NCBI RefSeq assembly: GCF_012911935.1
Contig: NZ_JAAXLA010000025.1
Location: forward strand, 19,568-83,567
Direction: 5' to 3'
Length of the DNA stretch: 64,000 bases
Source: Pseudonocardia acidicola
GTDB taxonomy: Bacteria > Actinomycetota > Actinomycetes > Mycobacteriales > Pseudonocardiaceae
The position numbers and the translations under genes were made by a program. Within the stretch, counting starts at the first letter, position 1. Every line of letters starts with the position of its first letter. The notes beneath the pieces are model-generated. The model made no database searches. It was not told the origin of the DNA and saw only the letters and a program-made list of their open reading frames with translations. Below are positions 42,938-51,861 of this stretch, piece by piece.

Positions 42938-43708
42938 TCAGGCGGCGCGGGTCGCGCCAGCGGGCGCGTAGGTGGCCGGGACGGCGCCCAGCGCGAGCAC
43001 CGCGTCGACCGCGGCCAGCGCGGCGCGCACCCGGGCCGGCCGCTTCAGGTCCTTCGCGCGCAGCGCGATGCGGACCAGCCCGCCGCGGCGCGCCGTGCGC
43101 AGCGCCTCGCCCCCCAGCACCCGGCACCGCCACGCCTCGGCGGCCCGCTGGTCCTCCGCGACCGGCCGCTTCTCCCCCGACGCCCGGAAACCGAGCACCC
43201 GGGCGCGCACCGCCGTGCCGGCCTGCGGGCCGTGCAGCAGCCGGACGGCCGATTCGTCGGCGCACACCACGAACCCCTGCTCGCGCAGCGCCTCCAGCGT
43301 GCCGGGTGAGGCGAGCCAGCGCGGCGGCACGAACAGATCGGTGACCAGCCCGGCGCCGGTCAGCGCGCGCCGGGCCGCCATGAGGCGCAACGCGGCCTCG
43401 TGCCGGGGCAGCGCGGCGAACTCCGCACGCCGGCCGAGCTGCGGCACCGACCGCCAGGAGCCGATCGGCGCGGCGGTGTGGTCGTAGCCGTGCAGCACGA
43501 TCGCGTCCCCAGCCGCGCGGCGCTCGTGCAACCAGCGCACCAGCGGGGAGCCGGGACCCACCACACCGTCCCGGCCCCGGGGCCGGAACAGCTGCGAGAG
43601 CGGGACCCCGCGGGCGTCCAGCTCAGCGGTCAGCTCGCTCCCCCGGGCGAGCGCTTCGGGGGCTTCGTCGGACAGACCGGACAATGAGACGACCAGTCGT
43701 GCAGCCAT
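42938..43708 (-). CDS. DUF2334 polysaccharide-deacetylase-like protein
   Basis: A 256-residue protein with the NodB-like fold of DUF2334: LVVSLSGLSDEAPE at the N-terminus, the metal-site segment IVLHGYDHTAAP (HxxxH) near residue 85 and PRHEAALRLMAARRALTGAG after it. It could deacetylate a cell-wall or surface polysaccharide; the family is poorly characterised. ATG 43708 gives the conserved start; no strong ribosome site is visible. Confidence 0.82.
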   Translation of the reverse strand: MAARLVVSLSGLSDEAPEALARGSELTAELDARGVPLSQLFRPRGRDGVVGPGSPLVRWLHERRAAGDAIVLHGYDHTAAPIGSWRSVPQLGRRAEFAALPRHEAALRLMAARRALTGAGLVTDLFVPPRWLASPGTLEALREQGFVVCADESAVRLLHGPQAGTAVRARVLGFRASGEKRPVAEDQRAAEAWRCRVLGGEALRTARRGGLVRIALRAKDLKRPARVRAALAAVDAVLALGAVPATYAPAGATRAA

Positions 43709-43789
43709 GTCCCCATGGAGCCACAGTCGGGTGAACTCCCGCACCCTCATGGGGTGGTCCACGGCGAACGGGCGCCGAAACTCCGAGGA

Positions 43790-44629
43790 TCAGCCCCAGG
43801 TCCGGCCGGTGATCCGCTCGTAGACCTCGATGTAGCGGTCCCGAGTGGCGGCCACGATGTCGTCGGGCACCTCGGGACCGGGCGCGGTGCGGTCCCAGTC
43901 GAGGGTGGCCGACCAGTCACGGACGAACTGCTTGTCGAAGGAGAACTGCGGACGCCCGGGTTCCCACCGGTCCGCCGGCCAGAACCGTGACGAGTCCGGG
44001 GTGAGCACCTCGTCGGCCAGCACGAGCTCACCCTTCGCATCGCGGCCGAACTCCAGCTTGGTGTCCGCGACGATGATCCCGTTGGCCGCGGCGGTCTCGG
44101 CGCCACGCCGGTAGACGTCCAGGGTCAGCGACCGCAGCCGCTCTGCGGTGTCCGCGCCGACCGCGGCCACCACCTCGTCGAAGGTCATGAACTCGTCGTG
44201 CTGGCCGACCGGCGCCTTGGTCGTCGGCGTGAAGATCGGCTCGGGCAGTTCGGAGCCCTCGACCAGCCCCTCCGGCAGCGCGACCCCGGAGACGGTGCCG
44301 TGCTTCTGGTACTCCTTCAGCCCCAGCCCGGTCAGGTAGCCACGCGCGATGGCCTCGACCGGCAGCATGTCCAACCGCCGGCACCGGATCGCCCGACCGG
44401 CGAACTCGGCGGGCACGTCGGTCGCGGAGATCACGTGGTGGGGCACCAGATCGGCGAGCCGGTCGAACCACCACAGCGACAGCGCCGTGAGGATCGCGCC
44501 CTTGTCCGGGACCGGGGTCGGCAGCACCACGTCGTAGACCGAGAGCCGGTCGGAGGCGACGAGCAGCAGGTCGTCCCCGTCGAGGTAGATGTCACGGACC
44601 TTGCCCGAGTGCAGCAGCTTCGGTGTCAC
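43790..44629 (-). CDS. purC: phosphoribosylaminoimidazole-succinocarboxamide synthase
   Basis: A 279-residue SAICAR synthetase (CAIR plus aspartate plus ATP). Characteristic segments are LLHSGKVRDIYLDGDDLLLV, SDRLSVYDVVLPTPVPDKG, RGYLTGLGLKEYQ, ADTKLEFGRD and LTPDSSRFWP. Its GTG overlaps the purB stop (GTGA), so the two consecutive enzymes of the pathway are co-translated. Confidence 0.97.
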   Translation of the reverse strand: MTPKLLHSGKVRDIYLDGDDLLLVASDRLSVYDVVLPTPVPDKGAILTALSLWWFDRLADLVPHHVISATDVPAEFAGRAIRCRRLDMLPVEAIARGYLTGLGLKEYQKHGTVSGVALPEGLVEGSELPEPIFTPTTKAPVGQHDEFMTFDEVVAAVGADTAERLRSLTLDVYRRGAETAAANGIIVADTKLEFGRDAKGELVLADEVLTPDSSRFWPADRWEPGRPQFSFDKQFVRDWSATLDWDRTAPGPEVPDDIVAATRDRYIEVYERITGRTWG

Positions 44630-46044
44630 AGGATCGCTCCGGGGGTGTAGGCGGCGGCCTCGGGATGGGCGTCGACGATCTCCTGGACCCGCGCCACGAC
44701 GGCCGCGACCTGCGCGGTGGCCGCGCCGGTGAACGACAGCGGATCGGCGAGCAGGCCGTCGAGCACGCCCTCGCCGAGCCCGAGCCGTTCGTCGCCGGTG
44801 AGGCGGGCGATCAGATCGTTGTCGGTCTGGCCCTTCTCCCGCATGGCCAGCGCGACGCCGACGGCGTGCTCCTTGATGACCTCGTGCGCGGTCTCCCGGC
44901 CGACGCCCGCGCGCACCGCGGCCATCAGCACAGCGGTGGTGGCGAGGAACGGCAGGTAGCGGTCGAGCTCGCGGGCGATCACCGCGGGGTAGGCACCGAA
45001 CTCGTCGAGCACGGTCAGCGTGGTCTCGAACAGCCCGTCGAGGGCGAAGAACGCATCCGGCAGCGCGACCCGGCGCACCACCGAGCAGAACACGTCGCCC
45101 TCGTTCCACTGCGCGCCGGCCAGCTCCGACGCCATCCCGGCGTAGCCGCGCAGCAGCACCATCATGCCGTTGATCCGCTCGGCGGAGCGGGTGTTCATCT
45201 TGTGCGGCATCGCCGACGAGCCGACCTGCCCGGGCTTGAAGCCCTCGGTGGCGAGCTCGGCGCCGGCCATCAGCCGGATCGTGGTCGCCAGCGACGACGG
45301 GGCGGCGGCGAGCTGCAGCAGCGCCGAGAGCACGTCGTGGTCGAGCGAGCGCGGGTAGACCTGCCCGACGCTGGTCAGCACGCCCGAGAAGCCCAGGTGC
45401 TCGGCGACCCGGCCCTCCAGGTCCGCGAGCTTGGCCGCGTCCCCGCCCAGCAGGTCGAGCATGTCCTGCGCGGTGCCGACCGGGCCCTTGATCCCGCGCA
45501 GCGGGTAGCGGGCGCGCAGCTCCTCCAGCCGCTGGTAGGCGACGAGCAGCTCGTCGGCGGCGCTGGCGAACCGCTTGCCCAGGGTGGTGGCCTGCGCGGC
45601 GACGTTGTGGCTGCGCCCGGCCATCACCAGCTCGGCGTGCTCGGCCGCCCGGCGGGCCAGCCGGGCGAGGATCGCGACGGTGCGGTCGCGGACGTGTTCG
45701 AGGGAGAGCCGGATCTGCAGCTGCTCGACATTCTCGGTGAGGTCGCGGCTGGTCAGGCCCTTGTGCACGTGCTCGTGGCCGGCGAGGGCGTTGAACTCCT
45801 CGATCCGGGCCTTGACGTCGTGGCGGGTGACGCGTTCGCGGGCGGCGATGGAGTCCAGGTCGACCTGCTCGACGACCCGCTCGTAGTCGGCGATGGCCTG
45901 CTCGGGGACGTCGACGCCGAGGGCACGCTGCGCGCGGAGCACCGCGATCCAGAGCCGGCGTTCCAGGACGATCTTGTACTCGGGCGACCAGAGCCGGACC
46001 AGCTCCGGGCTCGCGTAGCGGGCGGCCAGCACATTGGGGATCAC
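44626..46044 (-). CDS. purB: adenylosuccinate lyase
   Basis: A 472-residue fumarase-superfamily enzyme acting on SAICAR and adenylosuccinate. The superfamily signature SSAMPHKMNTRSAERI and the catalytic-His segment TSRDLTENVEQ (residues of HKGLTSRDLTEN) are present. The conserved start is IPNVLAARYASPE. GTG 46044 lies 8 nt after a TAGGCT -10 box, so I chose it over the ATG at 46050, which would lie only 2 nt from the -10 hexamer. Confidence 0.95.
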   Translation of the reverse strand: MIPNVLAARYASPELVRLWSPEYKIVLERRLWIAVLRAQRALGVDVPEQAIADYERVVEQVDLDSIAARERVTRHDVKARIEEFNALAGHEHVHKGLTSRDLTENVEQLQIRLSLEHVRDRTVAILARLARRAAEHAELVMAGRSHNVAAQATTLGKRFASAADELLVAYQRLEELRARYPLRGIKGPVGTAQDMLDLLGGDAAKLADLEGRVAEHLGFSGVLTSVGQVYPRSLDHDVLSALLQLAAAPSSLATTIRLMAGAELATEGFKPGQVGSSAMPHKMNTRSAERINGMMVLLRGYAGMASELAGAQWNEGDVFCSVVRRVALPDAFFALDGLFETTLTVLDEFGAYPAVIARELDRYLPFLATTAVLMAAVRAGVGRETAHEVIKEHAVGVALAMREKGQTDNDLIARLTGDERLGLGEGVLDGLLADPLSFTGAATAQVAAVVARVQEIVDAHPEAAAYTPGAIL

Positions 46045-46052
46045 GTGCATAA

Positions 46053-46058
46053 AGCCTA
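46053..46058 (-). promoter_or_regulatory. -10 box of purBC (leaderless)
   Basis: TAGGCT on the minus strand, 8 nt before GTG 46044. A perfect 19-bp palindrome lies immediately upstream, over the expected -35 position. Confidence 0.65.
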
Positions 46059-46064
46059 CGGGCC

Positions 46065-46104
46065 GTGCGCGGTGAGTGGTGCTCCAGCACCACTCACCGC
46101 GCAC
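46065..46104. repeat. perfect 19-bp palindrome with 2-nt centre
   Basis: GTGCGCGGTGAGTGGTGCT (46065-46083) and its exact complement (46086-46104) flank CC. It lies between purB (minus) and the threonine aldolase gene (plus), abutting the purB promoter. It may be an operator, a cruciform-forming site or a copy of a dispersed palindromic repeat. Confidence 0.85.
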
Positions 46105-46184
46105 CGTGCTGCGCAGCAGCCCCGTCGTGACCTTTCCGTGACCCAGGCGCGACCTCCCCGTCGCCGGCTGATTGAATCCGCAGC

Positions 46185-47315
46185 GTGAGGCCCACCACGC
46201 GAACGCGCCGCGCCAAGGCCGGTGCCGGTCCGATCGACCTTCGGTCGGACACCGTCACCGTCCCGACCAAGCAGATGCGCGCGGCGATGGCCGCCGCCGA
46301 GGTGGGCGACGACGTCCTCGACCGCGATCCCACGATGCGCGAGCTCGAGGTCCGGGTGGCCGGGCTGCTCGGCGCGGCCGACGCGATGTGGACGCCCAGC
46401 GGTTCGATGGGCAACCTGATCGCGCTGATGGCGCACCTGTCCCGCGGGGACACCTTCCTCGCCCCGGCCGGCGCGCACGTCCTCGAGGCCGAGCTCGGCA
46501 CCGCCGCGTGGCTCGCCGGCGGGATGCCGCGGGCGCTGGAGCACGACGCCGGGCCCGGGAAGGTCTCCCCCGACGCGGTGCGCCGCGCCGCCGGCACGAC
46601 CGGCCCGTACTACACACTGCGCACCACGCTGCTGTGCCTGGAGAACACACACAATGCGGCGGGCGGCACCGTCACCGCGCCCGAGGAGCACGCCGCCGTC
46701 GCGGCCGCGGCCCGGGCCGCAGGGCTCGCCGTGCACCTCGACGGCGCCCGGCTCTGGCACGCCGCGGTGGCCCTCGGGGTGCCGCCCGCGGCGCTGACCG
46801 TGGGGGCCGACACCGTCCAGGTGTGCCTGAGCAAGGGCCTCGGCGCGCCCGTGGGGTCGGTCGTGGCGGGCTCCGCGGAGTTCACCGAGCAGGCCCGGCG
46901 GCTGCGCAAGATGCTCGGCGGCGGCGTCCGCCAGGGCGGGGTGCTGGCCGCGGCCGGGCTCGTCGCACTGGACCGGATCGACCGGCTCGCCGAGGACCAC
47001 GAGCGGGCCACCCGGCTCGCCGACGGGTTGCGCGAGCGCGGCTGGCAACTGCAGGCCCCGCAGACCAACATCGTGCTCGTCGAGGTGGCCGACCTCGCCG
47101 GCACGCTGCGTCAGTTCGAGGAGTCCGGGGTCCGCGCCTCGGCGATGGCCGGCAAGGTGCGGCTGATGACCCACGCCGACCTGACCGACGCCGACATCAC
47201 CGCGGCGCTTGACCGGATCGGCCCGGTCGAGCCGGCCCGCAGCACCCCGCCGGCCGGGCCGCGGGCCATCAGGAGGGGCGCCGGTCGCGCCCCGGCGCGC
47301 CCCGGCGGGCGGTGA
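46185..47315 (+). CDS. low-specificity threonine aldolase-type PLP enzyme
   Basis: A 376-residue fold-type I PLP protein of the beta-eliminating lyase/threonine aldolase group: DLRSDTVTVPTKQMRAAM, VGDDVLDRDPTMRELE, PSGSMGNLIAL, ENTHNAAGGTV, HLDGARLWHAAVALG and the PLP Lys in VQVCLSKGLGAPVGS. It would cleave threonine or allo-threonine to glycine and acetaldehyde. GTG 46185 is the start; the C-terminal ~30 residues are Arg/Pro-rich. It converges on the aminotransferase gene. Confidence 0.9.
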   Translation: MRPTTRTRRAKAGAGPIDLRSDTVTVPTKQMRAAMAAAEVGDDVLDRDPTMRELEVRVAGLLGAADAMWTPSGSMGNLIALMAHLSRGDTFLAPAGAHVLEAELGTAAWLAGGMPRALEHDAGPGKVSPDAVRRAAGTTGPYYTLRTTLLCLENTHNAAGGTVTAPEEHAAVAAAARAAGLAVHLDGARLWHAAVALGVPPAALTVGADTVQVCLSKGLGAPVGSVVAGSAEFTEQARRLRKMLGGGVRQGGVLAAAGLVALDRIDRLAEDHERATRLADGLRERGWQLQAPQTNIVLVEVADLAGTLRQFEESGVRASAMAGKVRLMTHADLTDADITAALDRIGPVEPARSTPPAGPRAIRRGAGRAPARPGGR

Positions 47316-47330
47316 CCCCCGCCGGCGCCC

Positions 47331-48512
47331 TCAGAGCCAGGCCTCCAGGCGCTTGAGGGCCTCCGCGATGTCCTCCGTCGCCCCGGCGCAGGAGAACCGG
47401 ATGAACCGGCCACCGTCGACGGGGTCGAAGTCGATCCCGGGGGCCACCGCGATACCGGTCTCGGCGAGCAGCCGGTAGGTCAGCTCCATCGAGTCGCCGG
47501 TCAGGTGCGAGACGTCGGCGTAGACGTAGAACGCGCCGTCGGCGGGGGCGAGCCGGTCGATGCCCAGTCGCGGCAGCCCGTCCAGCAGCAGCGCCCGGTT
47601 GACGCCGTAGCGGACGACGTGGCCATCGGCCTCGGTGTAGCTGTCCGGGGTGAACGCCCCGAGCGCGGCGTGCTGGGGCAGCGCGGGCGGGCACACGGTG
47701 AAGTTGCCGGCCAGGCGGTCGACCGCGCGCAGCAGCCGCGGCGGCACCAGCAGCCAGCCCAGCCGCCAGCCGGTCATCGAGAAGTACTTGGAGAACGAGT
47801 TGACGACGATCGCCTCCCGGGAGGTCTCCCACGCGCACGAGGTCGCGGGCGAACCCGGGTAGGAGATCCCGTGGTAGATCTCGTCACTGATCAGCTGGAT
47901 GCCGCCCTGCTCGCAGTAGGTCGCGAGCGCGGCCAGCTCGGCGGCGTCGAGCACGGTGCCGGTCGGGTTGGCCGGACTGGCCACGACCAGGCCCTTCACC
48001 GGCTCGTCGAGGGCCTCCAGCATCGCCACCGTGGGCTGGAACCGGGTCTCCGGGCCGCACGGCAGCTCCACCACCTCGCAGCCCAGCGCGGACAGGATGT
48101 TGCGGTAGCAGGGGTAGCCGGGCCGGGCCATCGCCACCCGGTCGCCGGCGTCGAAGGAGGCGAGGAACGCGAGCAGGAACCCGCCGGAGGAGCCGGTGGT
48201 GACCACGACCTCGTCGGGGCTGGCCTCGACCCCGTAGGTGCGCGCGTAGTGCTCGGCGATCCCGGCGCGCAGCGGCGGGATGCCCATCGCGACGGTGTAG
48301 CCCAGCACCTCACCCTCGAGCGCAGCAGCGGCCGCGGCGCGGACGCCGGCCGGCGCCGGGGTGGACGGCTGCCCGGCGGACAGGTTGATCAGGTCGCCGT
48401 GGGTGCGCTGGCGCTCCCCCGCGGCCGCCCAGACATCCATCACATGGAAGGGAGGGATGGCCGCGCGCCGGGCGACGCCCAGCCGCGCGGTCGGCAGTGC
48501 AGGTCCGGTCAC
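47331..48512 (-). CDS. class I/II PLP-dependent aminotransferase
   Basis: A 393-residue aspartate/aromatic-type aminotransferase. INLSAGQPSTPAPAGV, GSSGGFLLAFLASFD, SPANPTGTVLD, ISDEIYHGISYPG and the PLP-binding Lys in VVNSFSKYFSMTGWRLGWL are present, as is the C-terminal substrate Arg in FIRFSCAG. The specific amino acid is unknown. GTG 48512 lies 7 nt after a TAGTCT -10 box, indicating a leaderless message. Confidence 0.9.
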   Translation of the reverse strand: MTGPALPTARLGVARRAAIPPFHVMDVWAAAGERQRTHGDLINLSAGQPSTPAPAGVRAAAAAALEGEVLGYTVAMGIPPLRAGIAEHYARTYGVEASPDEVVVTTGSSGGFLLAFLASFDAGDRVAMARPGYPCYRNILSALGCEVVELPCGPETRFQPTVAMLEALDEPVKGLVVASPANPTGTVLDAAELAALATYCEQGGIQLISDEIYHGISYPGSPATSCAWETSREAIVVNSFSKYFSMTGWRLGWLLVPPRLLRAVDRLAGNFTVCPPALPQHAALGAFTPDSYTEADGHVVRYGVNRALLLDGLPRLGIDRLAPADGAFYVYADVSHLTGDSMELTYRLLAETGIAVAPGIDFDPVDGGRFIRFSCAGATEDIAEALKRLEAWL

Positions 48513-48519
48513 GGGGTCG

Positions 48520-48525
48520 AGACTA
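48520..48525 (-). promoter_or_regulatory. -10 box of the aminotransferase gene (leaderless)
   Basis: TAGTCT on the minus strand, 7 nt before GTG 48512. Confidence 0.6.
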
Positions 48526-48574
48526 AGCACTCGCTCGGGAGAGGCGGTGGGAGCGGGTCCGGCCGGCTCCCGGC

Positions 48575-49840
48575 TCAGTGCCGTTCCGGCACCGCCACCT
48601 CGCCCCGGGAGGCCTTCAGCGCGATGTCGGTGCGGTGGTGCGAGCCCGCCAGGCGCACCCCGGCCAGCCGCCGGTACGCGTCCACCCGGGCCGCCTCGAG
48701 GTCGGGCCCGGTGCCCACCACGGACAGCACCCGCCCGCCCGCCGACACCACGGCCCCGTCGTCGCGGCGCCGGGTGCCCGCGTGCAGCACACCCTCGGCC
48801 TCCGCGCCGGTGATCACGTCACCGAGCCGGGGCGTGCCCGGGTACCCCTCGGCCGCCACGACGACGGTCACCGCGGCGCCGTCCGCCCACTCCAGCGGGG
48901 GCACGTCGCCGAGGGTGCCGGTGGCGGCCGCATGCAGCAGCCCGGCCAGCGGGGTGCGCAGCAACGCCAGCACCGCCTGGGTCTCGGGGTCACCGAACCG
49001 GCAGTTGAACTCGATCACCGCCGGGCCGCTCGACGTCAGCGCGAGCCCGGCGTAGAGCAGCCCGGAGAACGGGGTGCCGCGGCGGGCCATCTCGTCCACC
49101 ACCGGCTGCACGACGTCCGCCACGAGCTCGTCGACCAGGCCCGGGTCGGCCCACGGCAGCGGCGCGTAGGCGCCCATCCCGCCGGTGTTGGGCCCGGAGT
49201 CGTCGTCACCGACGCGCTTGAAGTCCTGCGCGGGCAGCAGCGGAACCACGTTGTGGCCGTCGACCAGGCAGAACAGCGACGCCTCCGGGCCGTCCAGGAA
49301 CGACTCCAGCAGCACCGGGTGCCCGCCGTCGAGCAGGGTGAGCGCGTGCGCCCTGGCCACCTCGAGGTCCGGGCTGACGACGACGCCCTTGCCGGCGGCC
49401 AGCCCGTCGTCCTTCACCACGTAGGGCGGGGTGAACCGGTCCAGCGCGGCGTCCAGGTGCGCCGGGTTGTCGACGACCTCGGCGGTGGCCGTGCGCACCC
49501 CGGCGGCGGCCATCACGTCCTTGGCGAAGCTCTTGGAGCCCTCGATCCGGGCCGCCTGCGCGCTCGGGCCGAAGCAGGCGATCCCGGCGGCCCGCACCGC
49601 GTCGGCGACACCGGCGACGAGCGGTACCTCCGGGCCGATCACCACGAGATCGGCCTTCCACTCGGTGGCCCGGGCCGCCACCGCCTTCGGGTCCCGCATG
49701 TCGAGGCCGCGTTGTTCCGCGACCGCGGCGGTTCCCGCGTTTCCGGGCGCGCACGACAGCGCGGTCACCCCGGGGTCCTGCGCCAGGGCGAGGACGATGG
49801 CGTGCTCACGAGCACCGGATCCGACGACCAGGACGCGCAC
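48575..49840 (-). CDS. purD: phosphoribosylamine-glycine ligase
   Basis: A 421-residue ATP-grasp enzyme for the second step of purine synthesis. [19 protein letters not shown] at the start, [41 protein letters not shown] and [14 protein letters not shown] are diagnostic. GTG 49840 is 8 nt after a TACGCT -10 box. The upstream frame to 49888 is not needed. It lies downstream of a short gap from the GDPD gene, which is divergent. Confidence 0.97.
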   Translation of the reverse strand: MRVLVVGSGAREHAIVLALAQDPGVTALSCAPGNAGTAAVAEQRGLDMRDPKAVAARATEWKADLVVIGPEVPLVAGVADAVRAAGIACFGPSAQAARIEGSKSFAKDVMAAAGVRTATAEVVDNPAHLDAALDRFTPPYVVKDDGLAAGKGVVVSPDLEVARAHALTLLDGGHPVLLESFLDGPEASLFCLVDGHNVVPLLPAQDFKRVGDDDSGPNTGGMGAYAPLPWADPGLVDELVADVVQPVVDEMARRGTPFSGLLYAGLALTSSGPAVIEFNCRFGDPETQAVLALLRTPLAGLLHAAATGTLGDVPPLEWADGAAVTVVVAAEGYPGTPRLGDVITGAEAEGVLHAGTRRRDDGAVVSAGGRVLSVVGTGPDLEAARVDAYRRLAGVRLAGSHHRTDIALKASRGEVAVPERH

Positions 49841-49848
49841 GGTCGGCC

Positions 49849-49854
49849 AGCGTA
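49849..49854 (-). promoter_or_regulatory. -10 box of purD (leaderless)
   Basis: TACGCT on the minus strand, 8 nt before the purD GTG; it resembles the TAGGCT boxes of purL, purS and purB. Confidence 0.6.
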
Positions 49855-49962
49855 GATCCTCGCCCCGCGGCCCTCTCCACCGCATCATGCGTTCACCCGG
49901 ATGACACCGGTCGGCCGCCCCCCGGTGGAGCCCCCGACGAGATCGCCCGTCAGAGTGACGGC

Positions 49963-51078
49963 ATGCCGTCTCCGCTGAAGGGACTATTCGTCGGCGCCCT
50001 GACCACGATGGCCCAGACCGCCGTGACGGCGTACCCCGAGTCGGACGCCGCGCCGACGTCCCGGGTCGCGCAGCCGGTCGTGATCGGGCACCGCGGGGCC
50101 TCCGGTTACCGGCCCGAGCACACCCTCGCCTCCTACGAGCTGGCCGCCCGGATGGGCGCCGACTTCATCGAACCCGACCTGGTGAGCACCGCCGACGGGG
50201 TCCTCGTGGCGCGGCACGAGCCGGAGATCGGGGGCACCACGGACGTGGCCGAGCACCCGGAGTTCGCCGACCGCCGGACCACGAAGACCATCGACGGCAT
50301 CGTCTGCGAGGGCTGGTTCACCGAGGACTTCACCCTCGCCGAGCTGCGCACACTGCGCGCACGGGAGCGGATCGCGGACGTCCGGCAGGAGAACACGATC
50401 TACGACGGCCGGTACGCCGTCCCGACCTTCGACGAGATCCTCGCGCTGCGCGCGGCGCTGTCCGCCGAGCTGGGCCGTGAGATCGGGGTCTACCCGGAGA
50501 CCAAGCACCCCGGCTACTTCACCTCGATCGGCCGGCCGCTGGAGCCCGGGCTCGTGGCGGCGCTCGACCGGGCCGGGCTGAACGAGCCCGGCGCGCCGGT
50601 GTTCGTGCAGTCGTTCGAGACGGCCAACCTGCGCGCGCTGCGCGGACAGCTGCACGTGGGACTGATCCAGCTGCTCGACGCGGTCTGCGGGCCGGCCGAC
50701 CTGGCCTCCGCCGGGGACCCGCGCCGGGGTGTCGACCTCATCACACCGGAGGGCCTCGCCGACATCGCGACGTACGCCGACGGCATCGGGCCGGACAAGG
50801 ACATGGTCATCACCCGCGACACGGACGGCGTGCTGAGCGCCCCCACCGCGCTGGTGGCCGACGCACACGCGGCGGGCCTTCTCGTGCACCCCTATACGTT
50901 CCGCAACGAGAACCGCTTCCTGCCCGCCCAGTTCCGCTCCGCCGGTGGGGACGCCGAGTACGGCGACGCGTTCGCCGAGTACGAGGCCTTCCTGCGGGCC
51001 GGGATCGACGGCTTGTTCGCGGACAACCCGGACACCGCGGTCGCGGCGCGCGCCGCGCTGTTCGAACCCGTGCGCTAG
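49963..51078 (+). CDS. glycerophosphodiester phosphodiesterase
   Basis: A 371-residue GDPD-fold enzyme. The catalytic segments are [22 protein letters not shown] (HRG, E), [17 protein letters not shown] and ARHEPEI (second catalytic His), with VYPETKHP later. It hydrolyses glycerophosphodiesters to glycerol-3-phosphate and an alcohol, a phosphate-scavenging role. The N-terminus is weakly hydrophobic ([19 protein letters not shown]) and could be an export signal. One good 11-nt PHO half-unit (GTTCACCCGGA, 49891) lies upstream, but the second unit is poor. Confidence 0.9.
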   Translation: MPSPLKGLFVGALTTMAQTAVTAYPESDAAPTSRVAQPVVIGHRGASGYRPEHTLASYELAARMGADFIEPDLVSTADGVLVARHEPEIGGTTDVAEHPEFADRRTTKTIDGIVCEGWFTEDFTLAELRTLRARERIADVRQENTIYDGRYAVPTFDEILALRAALSAELGREIGVYPETKHPGYFTSIGRPLEPGLVAALDRAGLNEPGAPVFVQSFETANLRALRGQLHVGLIQLLDAVCGPADLASAGDPRRGVDLITPEGLADIATYADGIGPDKDMVITRDTDGVLSAPTALVADAHAAGLLVHPYTFRNENRFLPAQFRSAGGDAEYGDAFAEYEAFLRAGIDGLFADNPDTAVAARAALFEPVR

Positions 51079-51191
51079 ACGATCCGCTCGTCGACGTAGC
51101 ACCACCGCCAGGACTCCCCGGGCTCGTCGGACCGGATCACCGGGTGCTCGGTGCGGTGGAAGTGCGCGGTGGCGCGGCGGTACGGGCTGCA
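51075..51191 (-). pseudogene. UBP-type zinc-finger protein, C-terminal remnant
   Basis: The last ~38 residues (SPYRRATAHFHRTEHPV, then EPGESWRWCYVDE) match the end of small UBP-type zinc-finger proteins, which normally have ~85-100 residues with four zinc-binding Cys/His. Upstream of this point the frame continues into sequence that reads as an antiporter on the other strand, so the N-terminal half is lost. Its end overlaps the GDPD stop by 4 nt. Confidence 0.7.
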
Positions 51192-51858
51192 GTCGCAGCG
51201 GCTGGTGCCGGTGGTCGTCGGCCTGGCGGCGTCGTTCCTGCCCGGCGTCACGCAGATCGAGAACAACCCCGGGCGGCCCCGCTGCTGGGGCTCACGCCGC
51301 TGCTGTACTCGGCCGCGCTGCAGCCGTCCTGCCTCGGCATCGGCGGCAACATCCGGCCGATCGCGCTGCTCGCTGTGGGCTGGTGGCCTCCACAGCGGTG
51401 GCGGTCGGTCTCGTCGCCTGGTGGGTGATCCCCGGGTTGTCGTTGCCGGCGCCGCTCGTGCTCGGCGCGGTGGTCGCGTCACCGGACGCGGTCTCCGCGC
51501 TCGGGATCGGCCGCCGGCCGGGGCTGCCCGAGCGGATCATGACGATCCTCGGCGGTGAGAGCCTGCTCGACGACGCGACCGCGCTGACCCTGTTCCGGGT
51601 GTTCGTCGCGGGCGCCGGCAGCGCCGGGGTGACCGTGTTCGGCGCGCTCGGGATGCTGCTGTGGTCCACGGTCGGCGGTGTCGCGATCGTCCTGGCCATC
51701 GGCCGGCTGGTGTACAGGCTCCGGCTGCGGTTGAACGATCCGCGGCTGGCGAGCGCGGCCGTGCGGGCCGGATCGACGACGAGATGCTCCGCCGGGTGTT
51801 GCGCCGGCTGGACTTCGAGGAGGCGACGCTGCTCGCGGGCGAGGACGGGTGCCCCTGG
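51192..51858 (+). pseudogene. Na+/H+ antiporter (CPA1/NhaP type), decayed
   Basis: Antiporter-like segments occur in three successive frames: LVPVVVGLAASFLPGVTQIE (about 51200-51270), then LLGLTPLLYSAALQ and GGNIRPIALLAVG (to about 51380), then STAVAVGLVAWWVIPGL through SPDAVSALGIGRRPGLPERI and ILGGESLLDDATAL to RLVYRLRLRLNDPRLASA (to about 51760). A jump to a typical C-terminal piece (RIDDEMLRRVLRRLDFEEATL) follows. The N-terminus is cut where the UBP remnant begins, and several membrane helices are deleted near 51765. At least two frameshifts plus a deletion rule out function. Confidence 0.82.
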
Positions 51859-51861
51859 GCC

